Shown in pieces: positions 32,865-44,000 of a stretch of DNA of 64,000 bases. This DNA comes from Rhynchopus sp. YZ270_cl-10. Lineage: Eukaryota; Euglenozoa; Diplonemea; Diplonemida; Diplonemidae. Numbering within the stretch: the stretch's first letter is position 1; each line of letters opens with the position of its first letter. The translations under genes were made by a program, and so were the position numbers. The stretch spans positions 248,001-312,000 of the forward strand of contig OZ037869.1 in NCBI GenBank assembly GCA_964035575.1, given 5' to 3'. The notes under the pieces are model-generated. The model was given only the letters and a program-made list of their open reading frames with translations, was not told where the DNA came from and ran no database searches.

Positions 32865-34376
32865 CTACACAATGCCTGGGGGGAGGATCGCAGGGCGGGG
32901 GTGGAATTCGTTGGCAAGAATCTTTGTGCGCACGGAGTCTCCGGTACCGACGGTGACGCTGAAGAGGAGGACCTGGTTCTTGCAGTGGGAGGCAAGGAAT
33001 TCTGTCGAAACGTCGTTGGACATGTCGTCGGCTTCTCCACTGGGGAAGGCCATTTTGCGTATACTAGGGACGGAAGGGTCTAACGTGGAGAGAAGCATCC
33101 CGCCCTTTGTGTAGACGCACACAACACCAACACCTTTGGCTGATGGACGTGGTGTAGGGGTGATTGGTGCATCAGAAGGTGATGTTGTTGGTGACGTCTG
33201 GACACTTACCCGCTGAAAGAAGCACACCAAAACCGAGTCATGGTCTGTCAAATGACACCGATCCTTATCAATAATAAGCGAAAATGCCTCATTAGTAGGC
33301 CACCCGTACGGTGCAGGAATCCCGCAGACAGCCAGATCTGCAGTCGTCACTTTGTTGTTCTGGACATTCCACTGAATGATCTCGAAGCTTTTTTCGTGGT
33401 TCTTTTCGTGTTTTTTCCGCATTAAGCGGTCCGACCAGCGGCACCAGGCATTTGGTAGGGTGACCACAACGGAGGGTTGATGCAGAAACAACGCTACCGA
33501 CGCTGAATCCACGCCTATCAGCATGGCCTCCTTCTTGATCAAGGCACCTCCGTCCTCACGCTCGGCAGAGGCGTCCGCAACGATCTTTGCGCCTGTTGCG
33601 ACGTCGAGGGCGACTACCTGAGACTTCTCCTCGGTGCTGATGCCTTTCATCACAATGTGGCGTCCGGTGAGCTTGCAGGTGCGCACCTTCTTGAGACAGC
33701 ACTTCCAGCGTGTGCAGTTGTAGAGCTTCCCGCTGGCAAGGATCTTGTAGAGGTTCACGTCGCTGTCGCCACCGCTCGACCCTGGTCGCATTTTGCACGC
33801 AACCGTAGTGACACCTTCTGGGTCAGTGTAGCAGGAGACGATGTTTGTGAACTTCATCCCCTTCGTGCGCTGTGACGGGATCGGGAGCAGGCGGGTTTGG
33901 AACTCCCCGGTTACGAGAGAGTGGATCTCGATGACGTCCGTCGAGAGGACAAGCAACAGTGCTTTGTACATATGGCAGAACACAACCTTGTGGATGGTGA
34001 GCAGGTTGGACGACACCTGTGTGGACTTTGCCTTGGGGGAGACCTCTGCGAGAGCCTGCGCACCGTTGCTCTCGACCTGCTGCAGGGAGTGGTGTGTGAG
34101 GCTGATACGTGCGTCACCCGACAGCGGCATATACTCCCTTGTCAATGTGTAACAGTCGTGGCCGTACAGGTGGTACGTCGTCTTCAACGGCGGCGGTCCG
34201 TCCTGCATTTGATACGGCGTGGAGCCCTGCCGCCAAGCAAGGTACTGCCGGAACATGACAACACTGATCTGCCGCCACTTGCTTGAGACACGTGATACCG
34301 CTCCATAGTCATCAGGCGGTGCGTAGGGGAAGATGATCAAAAGGATTTCCGGCAGAAGCTCCTGTCTTGCACGCAT
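32865..34376 (-). CDS. F-box protein with probable beta-propeller, 503 aa
   Basis: The start is ATG 34376 (MRARQELLPEI), just downstream of a strong pyrimidine tract and AG. Residues 5-40 match an F-box (LLPEILLIIFPYAPPDDYGA followed by VSRVSSKWRQI), the Skp1-binding helix bundle of SCF ubiquitin ligases. The remainder (about 110-500) is rich in beta-strand patterns without clear WD motifs, as in degenerate propellers. A low-complexity Thr/Ser/Pro insertion is near residue 420. Substrate recognition through the C-terminal part is inferred. Single exon. Confidence 0.85.
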   Translation of the reverse strand: MRARQELLPEILLIIFPYAPPDDYGAVSRVSSKWRQISVVMFRQYLAWRQGSTPYQMQDGPPPLKTTYHLYGHDCYTLTREYMPLSGDARISLTHHSLQQVESNGAQALAEVSPKAKSTQVSSNLLTIHKVVFCHMYKALLLVLSTDVIEIHSLVTGEFQTRLLPIPSQRTKGMKFTNIVSCYTDPEGVTTVACKMRPGSSGGDSDVNLYKILASGKLYNCTRWKCCLKKVRTCKLTGRHIVMKGISTEEKSQVVALDVATGAKIVADASAEREDGGALIKKEAMLIGVDSASVALFLHQPSVVVTLPNAWCRWSDRLMRKKHEKNHEKSFEIIQWNVQNNKVTTADLAVCGIPAPYGWPTNEAFSLIIDKDRCHLTDHDSVLVCFFQRVSVQTSPTTSPSDAPITPTPRPSAKGVGVVCVYTKGGMLLSTLDPSVPSIRKMAFPSGEADDMSNDVSTEFLASHCKNQVLLFSVTVGTGDSVRTKILANEFHPRPAILPPGIV

Positions 34377-34390
34377 TTGGTGTTTTCCTC

Positions 34391-34440
34391 CTGTTTTCTT
34401 TGATGAGGAGGTTGGGAAGAGAAGGAGGGAGGGAAGAATG
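34391..34440 (-). promoter_or_regulatory. Pyrimidine tract and candidate trans-splice acceptor of the F-box gene
   Basis: On the minus strand a long C/T tract is followed by ATCAAAG and, 7 nt later, ACAG, about 15 nt before the ATG. The AG at 34391-34392 or at 34398-34399 could be used. No donor is recognisable nearby. Confidence 0.5.
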
Positions 34441-34808
34441 TCGAGGCAGAAAAAAAGGGGGTGTGGAGTGTGCATTTTTTTGTTGAGAGTACAAAACAGC
34501 CATGCGCGCCCGTTGTGTTAACAATGGGGGACATGGACACAATGGGTTTTTCTTAAAGGAGAAAGGGTGGGAAAGGGGGTTTGGGTGTGTCGCTGGGTCG
34601 GTTGGGGAACGCGGAACGGTTTATTCACAAACCGGGCTGCAGGAGGGGTGACTGGACTGTGGGTTGAAAACTTCTGGTTTTAAAATTTGGGATTTATTCA
34701 TTGGTTTTTCGCGTTCAAAAAAACGGAAAACAAATTCCACCCCTATTTTCGTAAAAACGCCGTGTTTTACTGTAGGGTGATTTGCGCTATCGTTACTACA
34801 AAAAGAGA

Positions 34809-34905
34809 GAAGTTGAAAGTGCAAACGCCTCACCAGACACTGGCGGACGCAGTAGGAAAGAAATTTTGTGTGATGTACCTAACACCTTATGGGTTCTAAG
34901 TCACC
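34809..34905 (-). repeat. SINE-like composite repeat with terminal hairpin
   Basis: It has GAAGTTGAAAGTGCAAACGC, GGCGGACGCAGTAGG and a degenerate hairpin copy (34872-34905). Order and spacing match 31963-32067, which supports a single retroposed unit. Confidence 0.7.
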
Positions 34906-35056
34906 TCAAAACGAAACAAAAAACTTGACATTCCGAGCCTGCAAGACCTCTGTTGTCAGAGGCTCTTGGAATGTTTCTATTTTGCCATACTTTTTTTGTA
35001 CCCTGAATGCTATAGACGAGCCAGGAGGTACACCTACAGCTCCACGCGCCCACCTT

Positions 35057-36211
35057 TCATCTCACTCCTTCTTCTTTGGGTTCTCTTTTTGGCGGGGTCG
35101 AGTGTATTCTTGTTTCGAGGGGGAGTGTCTCGCGTTGGCAGCGTTGCTGGAGTTGCATGTCGAGAGAGGCGCAGCGGGTGGCTGCATCGCGTTTGGCTTG
35201 GAAGCGTACTGCGAGCTCGTGGGAGAGGGCACGCTTCTCGCCTTCAATGAGCGCTGCACGACGCTTGCGTGCCTCCTCCTTTTCCTGCTCCCGACGCAGC
35301 CTCTTCTCGTCAACCTGCTGCTGCAGCACCTGCAGACGCGAGCACTTCTCCACCTCCCGCAGCTCCAGCCTGCGTTGCTTGCTCTCATCCTCCTTCCTCG
35401 CCATCTCCATCTGCTGGTGGTGTGCCCGCACCTCATCCCTTGCAGCCAATTCATCCCAGCTTGCGACACGGTTTTTGAGGAAGTACTCTGTATTTCTGTC
35501 CATACGCTCTTGGATTGTGGCGGCACGCTTGCGCTTTGTTTCTGCCTCATGGAGAGCGTGGAGCTGTGAGGCGCCTAGGGTCTGTTGTTCTTGTAGGGCT
35601 GCTTCACGACGTTGCTGCTCGCAGGCTTCCATGCGGAGCTTTTCGTCAGCGATGGTTCTTAGGAGTGCGGCACGGCCACTACGGCGTTTCTCGCTTTCCT
35701 TGCCTTTGAGTGTCGATAGCTCATCTGCAACACGGCGCACATAGGCCAAGGCTTCCTGCTTCTCTTTGTCGCGAGCCTGCGCACGGCGTGCAATGGAGTC
35801 CTCCATTTGGTCCCGCATGCGCTGCTTCTCTGCCTGCACCTTGTCACGCCGCTGTGCCTTCGACTGCTGTTCGTCCTCTTTGTAGGTCTGCACCAAAGCC
35901 TCTGTTGCTGCTGCAAGCCGTCTCTTTTCTTCCGCCTCATGCTCCTGTTGTAGACGCTTCTCGGTGAGCTGTGTGTCCAGCCCTACCTTCTGTGCTGCCT
36001 TTGCATCGGCGGCGCGTCTTCGAAAGGCAGCCTGCTCGCTGCGGGCGCGGGTCTCATCGGTGCGTGCAATCTGTGTCCACTTCTCCTCCGCCTTCAACCG
36101 CCGTGCACGCTTCCCCTGGTTCGACAGCAGCTCTCTTATACGCGACCCAGTCGCAGGGATATACTCCTTGGAGAGCTCCCGTACAAGGTACTTCTCGTCG
36201 GGTTTGCTCAT
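35057..36211 (-). CDS. Coiled-coil protein of trichohyalin/plectin-homology type, 384 aa
   Basis: I start at ATG 36211 (MSKPDEKYLVREL), which opens a continuous coiled coil. Nearly the whole protein is charged helix rich in Arg, Glu, Lys and Gln with heptad-like spacing. A segment near 235-275 (RMDRNTEYFLKNRVASWDEL) breaks the pattern. This resembles the TPH-domain proteins of axonemal microtubules (CFAP45/CFAP53/MNS1-like), but I cannot assign an orthologue from composition alone. It is likely an axonemal or cytoskeletal protein. A second gene for a flagellar-base structure (SF-assemblin) lies 3.6 kb upstream of it. Single exon. Confidence 0.82.
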   Translation of the reverse strand: MSKPDEKYLVRELSKEYIPATGSRIRELLSNQGKRARRLKAEEKWTQIARTDETRARSEQAAFRRRAADAKAAQKVGLDTQLTEKRLQQEHEAEEKRRLAAATEALVQTYKEDEQQSKAQRRDKVQAEKQRMRDQMEDSIARRAQARDKEKQEALAYVRRVADELSTLKGKESEKRRSGRAALLRTIADEKLRMEACEQQRREAALQEQQTLGASQLHALHEAETKRKRAATIQERMDRNTEYFLKNRVASWDELAARDEVRAHHQQMEMARKEDESKQRRLELREVEKCSRLQVLQQQVDEKRLRREQEKEEARKRRAALIEGEKRALSHELAVRFQAKRDAATRCASLDMQLQQRCQRETLPLETRIHSTPPKREPKEEGVR

Positions 36212-37350
36212 TGTTTCTGCAATGTGGTGACAGTGAAAACCCCAGGTGCCTGGGAACAAAAAAAAGAAGAAAAAAATGCAAAATTCTGTAGATGAAGGGT
36301 TTTTGGTGTATTTCGATGATGTCGTGGATGTGGCGGTATAATTGTTTTATAAGATTAACCACCCCTTCGTGATGCAATTACATAAGAGGTTCGCCATCCG
36401 TACATCAACGCTCTCATGACTGGCATGAACGCAAAACTAGGGAATCTGAAGGTATTGTGGGGTTGGGTGTGTTCGACCCGCGATCATATCCTTCAAGGCC
36501 CTCTTCGAGGGTATTAATGGTGGCAACAGGGACCTTTCTGATGTGGCGTCCCGCATGGATGGGAAGAAGGTGCAGGCGATGAAGAAATTCAAAGATTTTT
36601 TCAGACACTTCAGATCACGGAGACCCGTGGCCGATGATGGAAGCGATGATCCTGTGCTACTACATTAAAGCGAACCCCATCCTGGGTGAGCATCAAAAAG
36701 TACCGACTACCGGACGACTTAATAAGACACATGCAGCAAATGAAATGCAACGGAAAAGACAGAGAAATTGGAAATGCAAAACGCCTTGCGATTCGGATAG
36801 GCGAATGAAGGGCCTGAAGGAAACCTCGGGTGCAGATCAAGGAAATCTCTAGAGGGCCACGCCCTAAGGGAACTCTCTACGAAAGGGTTTTGTGATACAG
36901 CAATTTTGATTTAGTGTGTGCAAAAAAATGAAACGGTGATAATCACCTCCCACCCCCTTTTTTTCCAGTGTGTTCACTCGACTAAACCGTCGAAAATAGA
37001 AACCAATTTTCTCCCCCAATGGGGAACACACAAAACGTAACAAGACATCGATCCACTTGTGGCAAGAAATATTGTGAATTGTGTGCTGCTGCTTTGTGAG
37101 ACCACCAAGGGGGGCTTCCTTTTAAAAATTGAATATTGCACACCTAGTTTTTATTTGAGACTCACTTTATTTTTTTGGCAAATATTACCCAACCCCACCC
37201 CAAAGAACGCTACTCCAAAACCACATTTTTCCTCCCCAATAAAATACAATATCAACTACCCCAACCATCTCTCGCCTTTAGTCACCTAAATAAAGTCCAC
37301 AACTGGCCGGAAACCGGAAACGAAAAAGACCCTCAAAAACCCTGCTATTT
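36212..37350. other. Spacer; one orphan plus-strand frame
   Basis: It contains the frame at 36450-36668 described separately; the rest is A/T-rich and unremarkable. Confidence 0.5.
36450..36668 (+). pseudogene. Orphan coding-like fragment, plus strand
   Basis: A 72-codon open stretch without a convenient ATG ends in TAA. It reads like protein: AIISFKALFEGINGG, then DLSDVASRMDGKKVQAMKKF and KDFFRHF. No homologue was recognised and no splice-site context was found. It may be a relic or an exon of an unrecognised plus-strand gene. It is one of only two coding-like plus-strand stretches in the window. Confidence 0.3.
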
Positions 37351-38066
37351 TCACTCCAAAGCCTGCGCCTGCGCCTGAAGCTGTGAGAGAATTATTTTTT
37401 TTTTGTTGAAAAATTTAGACATACCTGGTGCATCTTCATAGCTTGCTGGACCATGGGGTTTTCGGGCGATTTTTGCCATTGCTTGAAGCAGAGCTCCTTG
37501 AGCTGGGAGCGCTTGAGACCGGGGTTGTCGGCCTTGAGCATGGGGATGGTCTTCTCTTCGAAGGCGAGATGGGCTGCTTTGAGTCTGCGCTCGGGGTGGT
37601 CGTCAGCGGCGGTGGTGCTGGCAAGGTTGACACGTGCAAGCTGCTCAGAGGCCTCCTTGAGCCCTGTTGCGTCGACGCTGGTGTTCGCATTGTCGTTGCC
37701 CTTCATCAGCTGGCGCGCCTGCTGCTCCTCGGATACGACGTCGTACTGCTTCTTCGGCTTCGGCTTGCTTGCTGTGCTTGCATCAATCTGGGCCTTGGTC
37801 AGCTTCTTCGTCACCTTCGACTTCATAGACGCCTCCTCCTCACGCTCAATCGCATCACGCTCAGCCTTGCGCGCTGCCTTCTCTCTATCCTTCGCTGCCT
37901 TGTCGTCCTGCTTCGCTGCCTTCTTCTTGCCCTTCTTGTCACCATCGTCAGCCCAAGCAGCATCGTCCTCCGCCTGAGCCTTCTTCGCTGCCTTAGAGCT
38001 TTCCGCAATGTTCTTACGCTCCATAGCCTCCGCCGCGTGGCGGTTCATGACTCCCTTCTTACCCAT
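37351..38066 (-). CDS. CCDC124: CCDC124/Lso2 ribosome-binding protein (2 exons)
   Basis: Exon 1 (38066-37425, 214 codons) and a 30-nt exon 2 (37380-37351) give 223 residues, the same length as human CCDC124. The 44-nt intron has GTATGT and CACAG. The N-terminal two thirds is a Lys/Ala/Glu-rich coiled coil starting MGKKGVMNRHAAEA. The conserved C-terminal block is clear: DDHPERRLKAAHLAFEE and the stretch LKADNPGLKRSQLKELCFK ending QKSPENPM. CCDC124/Lso2 binds the A site and intersubunit bridge of idle 80S ribosomes and helps them resume translation. Without the intron the protein would read into vector-like Asn/Lys codons, so the tiny last exon (LQAQAQALE) is preferred. A CTCCTTCAG acceptor-like site is about 23 nt upstream of the ATG. 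Confidence 0.94.
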
Positions 38067-39824
38067 TTTGTTTTTTGTCGCTTTGCTTTTCTGAAGGAGT
38101 GAGGATTGAGGATGTAGTGGAGCAAGGAGTTCCAGTGGGGGGCATGCACACATCCTCAAGACTTGTGGGTTCAGTGGAACAAGTGGGCGGAGAAGTTTCT
38201 TTTGGAGGCATGTGCAGAGGAGATCGACGCCCGAAGCCAAAGCACGTTACGGCAGAATGCGGTGGGTGATGTGCTGACGGTGACTGACGAAGAACGCTGG
38301 CAGATTGGACGAGTGTCGACTGTGGTACGCGAGAACGGGTGGAGAGCTGTTGACGCCCACAACTGCTGGCGCAAAGCACACAAGGAGCTGAGAGTGTTGC
38401 TGGATGACGATACGCTCAGCAGTGAGATGCCGCCTGAGGGAGGTCAAAAAAAAAAAAAGGTCAAAATGTATATGTGGAGTTCATCCTCGGTCTCTACACT
38501 AATACAACCAAGTTTTCAACAAAACGAAAATATGCGAGCCTTTTTTTTTGTTGTGCAGGAACGAATGTTACAAAAACCATAAGAATAAGGGGAAGGGGGG
38601 CGATTGGGGGAGGAGGGGGGAAAATGCATTAACAAATAATTGGGGAAGTACCTCTGTTTCTAGAGAGGTTTCTGCCATCATTTTTTTTTGACAAAAAAAT
38701 AAAAAAAAAAATATACGTACAACGTTTCAACCAGGAGAGAGAGGAAAAAAGGCCAAAAAAAAATTGATTGCATTTTTAGTAACGTTGCTCAGGAAAGACG
38801 AGACGAAAAAAGGATGTTAAAAACGCTCAAAAAATTTTTTTTTGGAGACACATCCATCCTCGTATCTACCTGGTTTTTTTTATGACACTAAAAGGGAAGG
38901 AGAGGGGGAAGGAAGGAAACAGCATCTCAATAATACTTTTTGCTTGAAATTTTCTGGCTTTTCAGAACTTTTTTTCCAGATACTTTCAGCACTCAGAAAA
39001 CACTCATCAAAAAAACAACTTTTCTGGTTGGCAAAAAAAAATAGCTATTTCCCCCCCTCGCTTGTTTTGTGACAACTTTACCCAAGGCAAACCATACCAC
39101 CAAACCGAACAGAAACGCAGCCTTTCTCATCACCTCCAAAAAATGGCAGGACCAGGGTTGGTCAAATATATTCAATACTCGGAAAGTGTTCACTGTATTT
39201 TTTTCCAATAATATTCAGTTAAACTGAGTTTTATTGAAAAGAGAAAAAAACAAAATGGCATTGAACATATTTGTCTATCTATGCAGGACACAAAACAAAA
39301 ACAAAAAGATTTGAGGTGCATACAGAAGTATCCCTCCTTTTTGTTGTAGAAAAAAAAAAAAAAAAAAAAAAAAAAGATCCAATGAAAATTGAAAGTGGCA
39401 GTGTCTCTGATGCAACAGACAACGTATTTCCATCATTTCATGAAATAAAACATTTGAACGATGAACGTACGTGTCTCGTACACACTCTCTCAAGGAAATA
39501 CATGGATATGTCGAGACACATCTGCTCATCCAAGTGGTACAGTACTCCCGCCAGTCCATTCGGACCCGGTTAAAATGGTGTACATCACATAAACGTAATA
39601 CCAAGTGCTCCCAACCCACGCCATGGGTAAACAGAACAAAAAAACCACAACGCAATTCTTCTAAAAGACGCCTTTCATTCATATCAAATCGACTTCACGA
39701 AACAATCCCACTCCTTGCACCAAAAATAAAAGAAAAATACCCACAAAAAAAAGATCTACAAAAATAACGGTTTTCTACATAAGGGTAATTAACAATAACA
39801 GATCCATTTTTCCCCATCCCCATT
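38067..39824. other. Spacer; one orphan plus-strand frame, otherwise A/T-rich
   Basis: It contains the frame at 38118-38582. The remainder, with long A and T runs, has no gene or repeat that I can support. Confidence 0.5.
38118..38582 (+). pseudogene. Orphan coding-like fragment, plus strand
   Basis: An open stretch of 154 codons without a clear ATG. About the first 110 codons look like real protein: Trp-rich (FQWGACTHPQDLWVQWNKWA), acidic/basic balanced, with EERWQIGRVSTVVRENGWRA. It runs into a poly(A)-like tract near 38444, after which the frame is low-complexity. I recognise no family. The A tract suggests a retroposed fragment. An antisense role as upstream DNA of CCDC124 is also possible. 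Confidence 0.35.
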
Positions 39825-40835
39825 TTATTTTGACACGACGCGAAGCGCATCTTGGACTTGGTTGACAATTTGGTCCATGGTTTTGACAAGCTGTTCCTCG
39901 CTTTGTTCTCTTTCGTCGTGTTCGAAGCGGACTGCGGACTTGAGCTGCTCGATGTCGCCGAGGACGAGAGAGCGGAATTTCTCGTCGTGTTTGTCCTTGT
40001 CGTTCGCCAGCTTGGAGATGGCATCTCTGAGCGATTCGAAGCCGAGGTCCCTGGCCTGCTTCTCGACGTCCATGCGCTCCTGCAGGCGGTACACATCCTC
40101 AGCACTCTTCCTCAACAGCTGTGCGTCCTTCTCCATGCGCTGCACCTTGTCCTGCTCCATCGTGTTCTTCAGGTTCTGCACACTCTGTTGTGACTCGTAG
40201 CTCACCTTCTGCAGCAGTTGTGCGTTCTTCTCCCGCTCCGAAACCAGCTCCTTCTCAAGCGAAACGATTTTCTTAGTAAGAATGTCAACATTGTGCTGCA
40301 TCTGCGAGAACTTATCGGTGAACTGTCTGTCCATGGTCTCCTGCTGGTCGCGCATCTTTCCTTCGAACATGCCCTGCAGCACCTTGTCGCTCTCGGAGCG
40401 CCGCTTCACCTCGAGGGCCAAGTGTTTCTCAACCTTGCTCATCAACTCCCGCATCTCTGTTAGACGGTTCTCTTCGTACTCTCGCTTTGAGTTCACATCC
40501 TGTAGTGTTGCGAAAAATGAAAGCAAACAGGAGAAGGGGAAGTTGTCAGTGCCAAAAAACGCTAAGGGTACAGTGCGTTCATCACCTAGGGGAAAGGGAA
40601 GGGGAGGGGAACATACTGCACGCAAAGTCTCCCCCAAGGTGTTGACCTTATTGTTGACAGCGGCAAGGTGTTTGACTGTGGAAGGCGAGGTCTGTTTTAT
40701 GTGGAGGGTGGTGGTGTGCTGGAGAATAAGATGGCGGTAATAAAAAAGGAGAAAAAAACGACATACCAAGTTCGCAGGATAGCCACTACCCCCGTGTGTG
40801 TGTGGGAGCGAAACACTGCCTCTCATGCCTGGCAT
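39825..40835 (-). CDS. SF-assemblin/beta-giardin family protein (3 exons)
   Basis: Exons 40835-40767, 40691-40617 and 40499-39825 join in phase 0 to 272 residues; introns are 75 and 117 nt with GTATGT donors. A short non-helical N-terminus with Ser-Pro (NLTSPSTVKHL) is followed by one continuous coiled coil, the SF-assemblin layout. The pattern KREYEENRLTEMRELMSKVE, the EVKRRSESDKVLQ motif and the closing EQLVKTMDQIVNQV fit this family. SF-assemblins form striated fibres at basal bodies (rootlets) in algae, giardia and apicomplexa. The first intron uses an AG at 40692-40693 rather than a nearer CACAG, since only that keeps the frame. Confidence 0.88.
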   Translation of the reverse strand: MPGMRGSVSLPHTHGGSGYPANLVCRFFLLFYYRHLILQHTTTLHIKQTSPSTVKHLAAVNNKVNTLGETLRAVCSPPLPFPLGDERTVPLAFFGTDNFPFSCLLSFFATLQDVNSKREYEENRLTEMRELMSKVEKHLALEVKRRSESDKVLQGMFEGKMRDQQETMDRQFTDKFSQMQHNVDILTKKIVSLEKELVSEREKNAQLLQKVSYESQQSVQNLKNTMEQDKVQRMEKDAQLLRKSAEDVYRLQERMDVEKQARDLGFESLRDAISKLANDKDKHDEKFRSLVLGDIEQLKSAVRFEHDEREQSEEQLVKTMDQIVNQVQDALRVVSK

Positions 40836-41014
40836 TTTATGATGGGGGAGGAAAGTGGCCTATTAGGTTATGATGGGTGTGTTTGTGTTTATGGGGAAGA
40901 AATGCACCAATCATCCCTCCTTTTTTTTTGTTAAATGGCAGACAAAGTTAGAGCAGCGAAAAAAAAAAAAAAACAAATCGTTGAAAAACATTTTGTTCTC
41001 TTTTTTTATATTTT

Positions 41015-44000
41015 TCAAGAATCAACTTTTACCACACCCCCGCACACATTGCCATGGTGGTCTGTCAGGCGCATATCCACTGCTACACTGACGTAGTGGT
41101 TTGCCTCGTGGGTTGCATCTGGGCCTGTGAAGAAGTACTGCACCGAGCGGAGCAGCGCGCAGGCCTCTTGCGGCGCAGCACCTTCGAAGAGAAGCGTGAA
41201 GGTGTGGGTCTGGTTGCCTTCGAAGGTGGCCACCACTGCACCGGAAGGGTTGCGTACCTCAGAGCTCCCTGCAGGGATGGTGAGCCCTGCGGCCTCCGCC
41301 TCCTCACCCAGACGCAGCAACACAACATCATACGGCAACGTCTGCAGCGTAGCATTCAAATCAGTAAACCCCACATCAAGCCTTCCCGTCCGAAAGCAGT
41401 CCCGCGACACCAGAATATGCGGCAACAACACCAACGGCGCACCGCAATACTTCCTCGGAAAGCAGGCCGACTCATCCAGCAGAGGCCCCACCAGCTTCAC
41501 GGTAAGCGTCTGCCGTACTGGGCGGATGGTTCCTAGAGCGGAGGTGCCCGGTCGGAGAACCAATTGGATGTCCCGTTTGGAGCCGCGGTCTTTGAGGTTT
41601 GGTCGTGTGCACACAAAGGCGACGGCGTTGAAGAGTTTCTCCAATGCCCTGCAGCTTGGTGAATCGAGCTTGATGTTGAGACCTTTGAAGCCCTTCTTCT
41701 CCTTTTCAACGCAGCCGATGCGCACATCGCATGACGATTCATACCACCAAAGGTTGCCACGGTCACACAGACGCATTGGGTGCTCTCGAGGGTCCGATCC
41801 TTTGTGCGGTGGAAGGTCAACAGAGAGAGCGTCAAACTGCGTCGCACCTTGCAGCAACGTCACAAGCAGACAGCTCTGCCCAGGAAGCTTCTCGCCTCCA
41901 GCAAAAATAACGCGAGCGTCCAGAGCAATACGCAGTGGCATGCCCTTGAGCACAAAGTCCATCTCCGTGTAGCGTAGAACCACGGCAAGGCTCTCCTGGC
42001 TCTTTTGTATGGAGACGACAACCTTGACAGACTGCATGGAAGACCCGTCGGAGACCTGGACAAGAAGCTGTCTGCTGTGTCGTGCAGGGCAGTTCGACCA
42101 GTGTGCGAAGTAGAGGCGCATGAGGACGTTCTTGACGTCGCCACCTACCGCATCCTTGCCAAAGGTGACTGAGAGAGATTGTGCCGTTTGTGTCACCTTC
42201 CCGACCTTGCGTTCTCCGCTGTAGATGCAGTTGTGCGCGTCGGTGAACCATGTGTACGGGTCGTTCATGAGGCCTACCTCATCACAAACCGAGGGTGGCG
42301 AAGAGAAGAAGACATGCACCGCACCCCCCGCCACACTCTCCTCTTCTGTCACACCCAGCTTAAGGCGTCGCATGAAGGTACAGTGGCCACTCCCCAGGCC
42401 GTATACAAGACTGATCTCACACTGCCCGCCAATCAGCGGGTCCATCACATTGACAAGAACGTGCTGTGAAAAATGCCGTACATCGTTCTGTTGAAACACA
42501 ACACTGATTTTGCGTTGTCCCTCCAGAAGGGGCTCCTGGGTGACGCTGAAGGCAAGGTTGTTCACAATGGCTTGGACATGAGTCCAGAGGGCGGTGGCGA
42601 AGAATTCGAGGAGAAGGGTGCTGCGGGAGTGCATGCGTGCAAAGGCCACGCCTTTGTAGGAGACGGTGTTGTCCTCTGACACATCGAGGTTGCTGTTCTC
42701 GCAGAGAAGCATGAGGCGGTCGTGGGTGTCCTTTCCACTGACGACCTCTGCCATGAGCTTCCAGGTCCCGGTGTTGCTGACATCATCGTTGCAGAACTTT
42801 GCACCCTGCCCAAAGCAGACGACCTGTTTGTGCGACTGCTCTGGCGTGCACTTCTTCATCTCCTCCCACATCTCCGGGGAGTGTTGAAAGCATTTATGCC
42901 TTAGCTTGAAGAGTTCTTGCAGCTGAATGCAGGGGACCGGCTGTGGGAAGGTCTGCAGGCTGCGTTCAATTCGTGTTACACCGCCTAGGGCATCGGTGGC
43001 AGTGATGACCACCGTACGCATGGCACTGCGCATATCCGCATCGCACGTCAGAAACACATTCCGCAGGGTCGCCTGCACCTCCTCCTGAAAGCCGCCCCCA
43101 GGGGAGGACGTGCTCTTCCCACGCATATCACGCGGCTTTCCTTTCAGTGACGGCGCGGCACGCCCTTGACTGCTTGTTGGCGACGGCGGCGCGATGCTTT
43201 GCTTCTGCCCACCCAACCCCTTCGCTGGCGTTGCACCCAACTTCTTTGAAGACACACTAAACATACTTGCAGACGACAACGTACTAGAAGTTGAGGACCT
43301 CGCACCACGAGACTGCCCCATTGAGCGAAGCGGTGCGCCTGAGGAGTCGTGACGAAATCGGATGCAAAGCTCCCCTGGGCGGGAGAAGGCAAGCGCAATA
43401 CATTCGTCGCGTCGTGCGAAGACTATGCCACGCACTTCATGCCATTCCGCAGTGTCCCAGTCTGTCAGTGTGATCTCATCCTCCATGATGAGTTCATCCC
43501 TGCAGGCCGCGCGGAAGACAAAGTCCTCCCTGCCCCGCGAGACCTCGAAGAGATCCTGCTCTGTCGCATCCGGGAGTGTGAAGTGCAGGCGCAGGTCGCT
43601 CAGGTTTGTTGTCTCATCGCTTATCAGTTCATCCTTCTCTTCCCCTGCAAGACACACCGGGGTGCCGACCTGAAGCTGGCATAAATTCACTGCCGGGCAT
43701 GCAATGATTGGCGGGTTGACCACAACCGAGAGTTGCCCTTCCAAAGTATAACCCCCTAGTGTTGCGTACACACCGACACAGCGTGTTCCCATAGAGTCAC
43801 CACCAAGGTTGCGGTAGCAGATGCTCCGCAGAAGCCGGGTTACGAAGGAGAGCGACATACAGGCGTTCTTTTCAAAGCAGATTCGAACGCATTTTGCGCC
43901 AAGGAGGCCTTGTGTTTCGAGGGAAGCGATAGGGGTGCCCTTTCGTGTTAGGGTGCCTTTGTCGTTGATGGCAACACCGGGGAGGTCGAGGATGAGGCTG

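Larger units (their letters stand above)
34377..35056. other. Spacer with a SINE-like copy; no gene seen
   Basis: Besides the splice-acceptor region and the repeat at 34809-34905, nothing was recognised. Confidence 0.5.

Noticed and set aside
37392-37424. C-terminal extension of CCDC124 into VCLNFSTKKK
   Set aside because: The sequence has a GTATGT donor and, 44 nt later, CACAG; splicing gives 223 residues, the usual family length.
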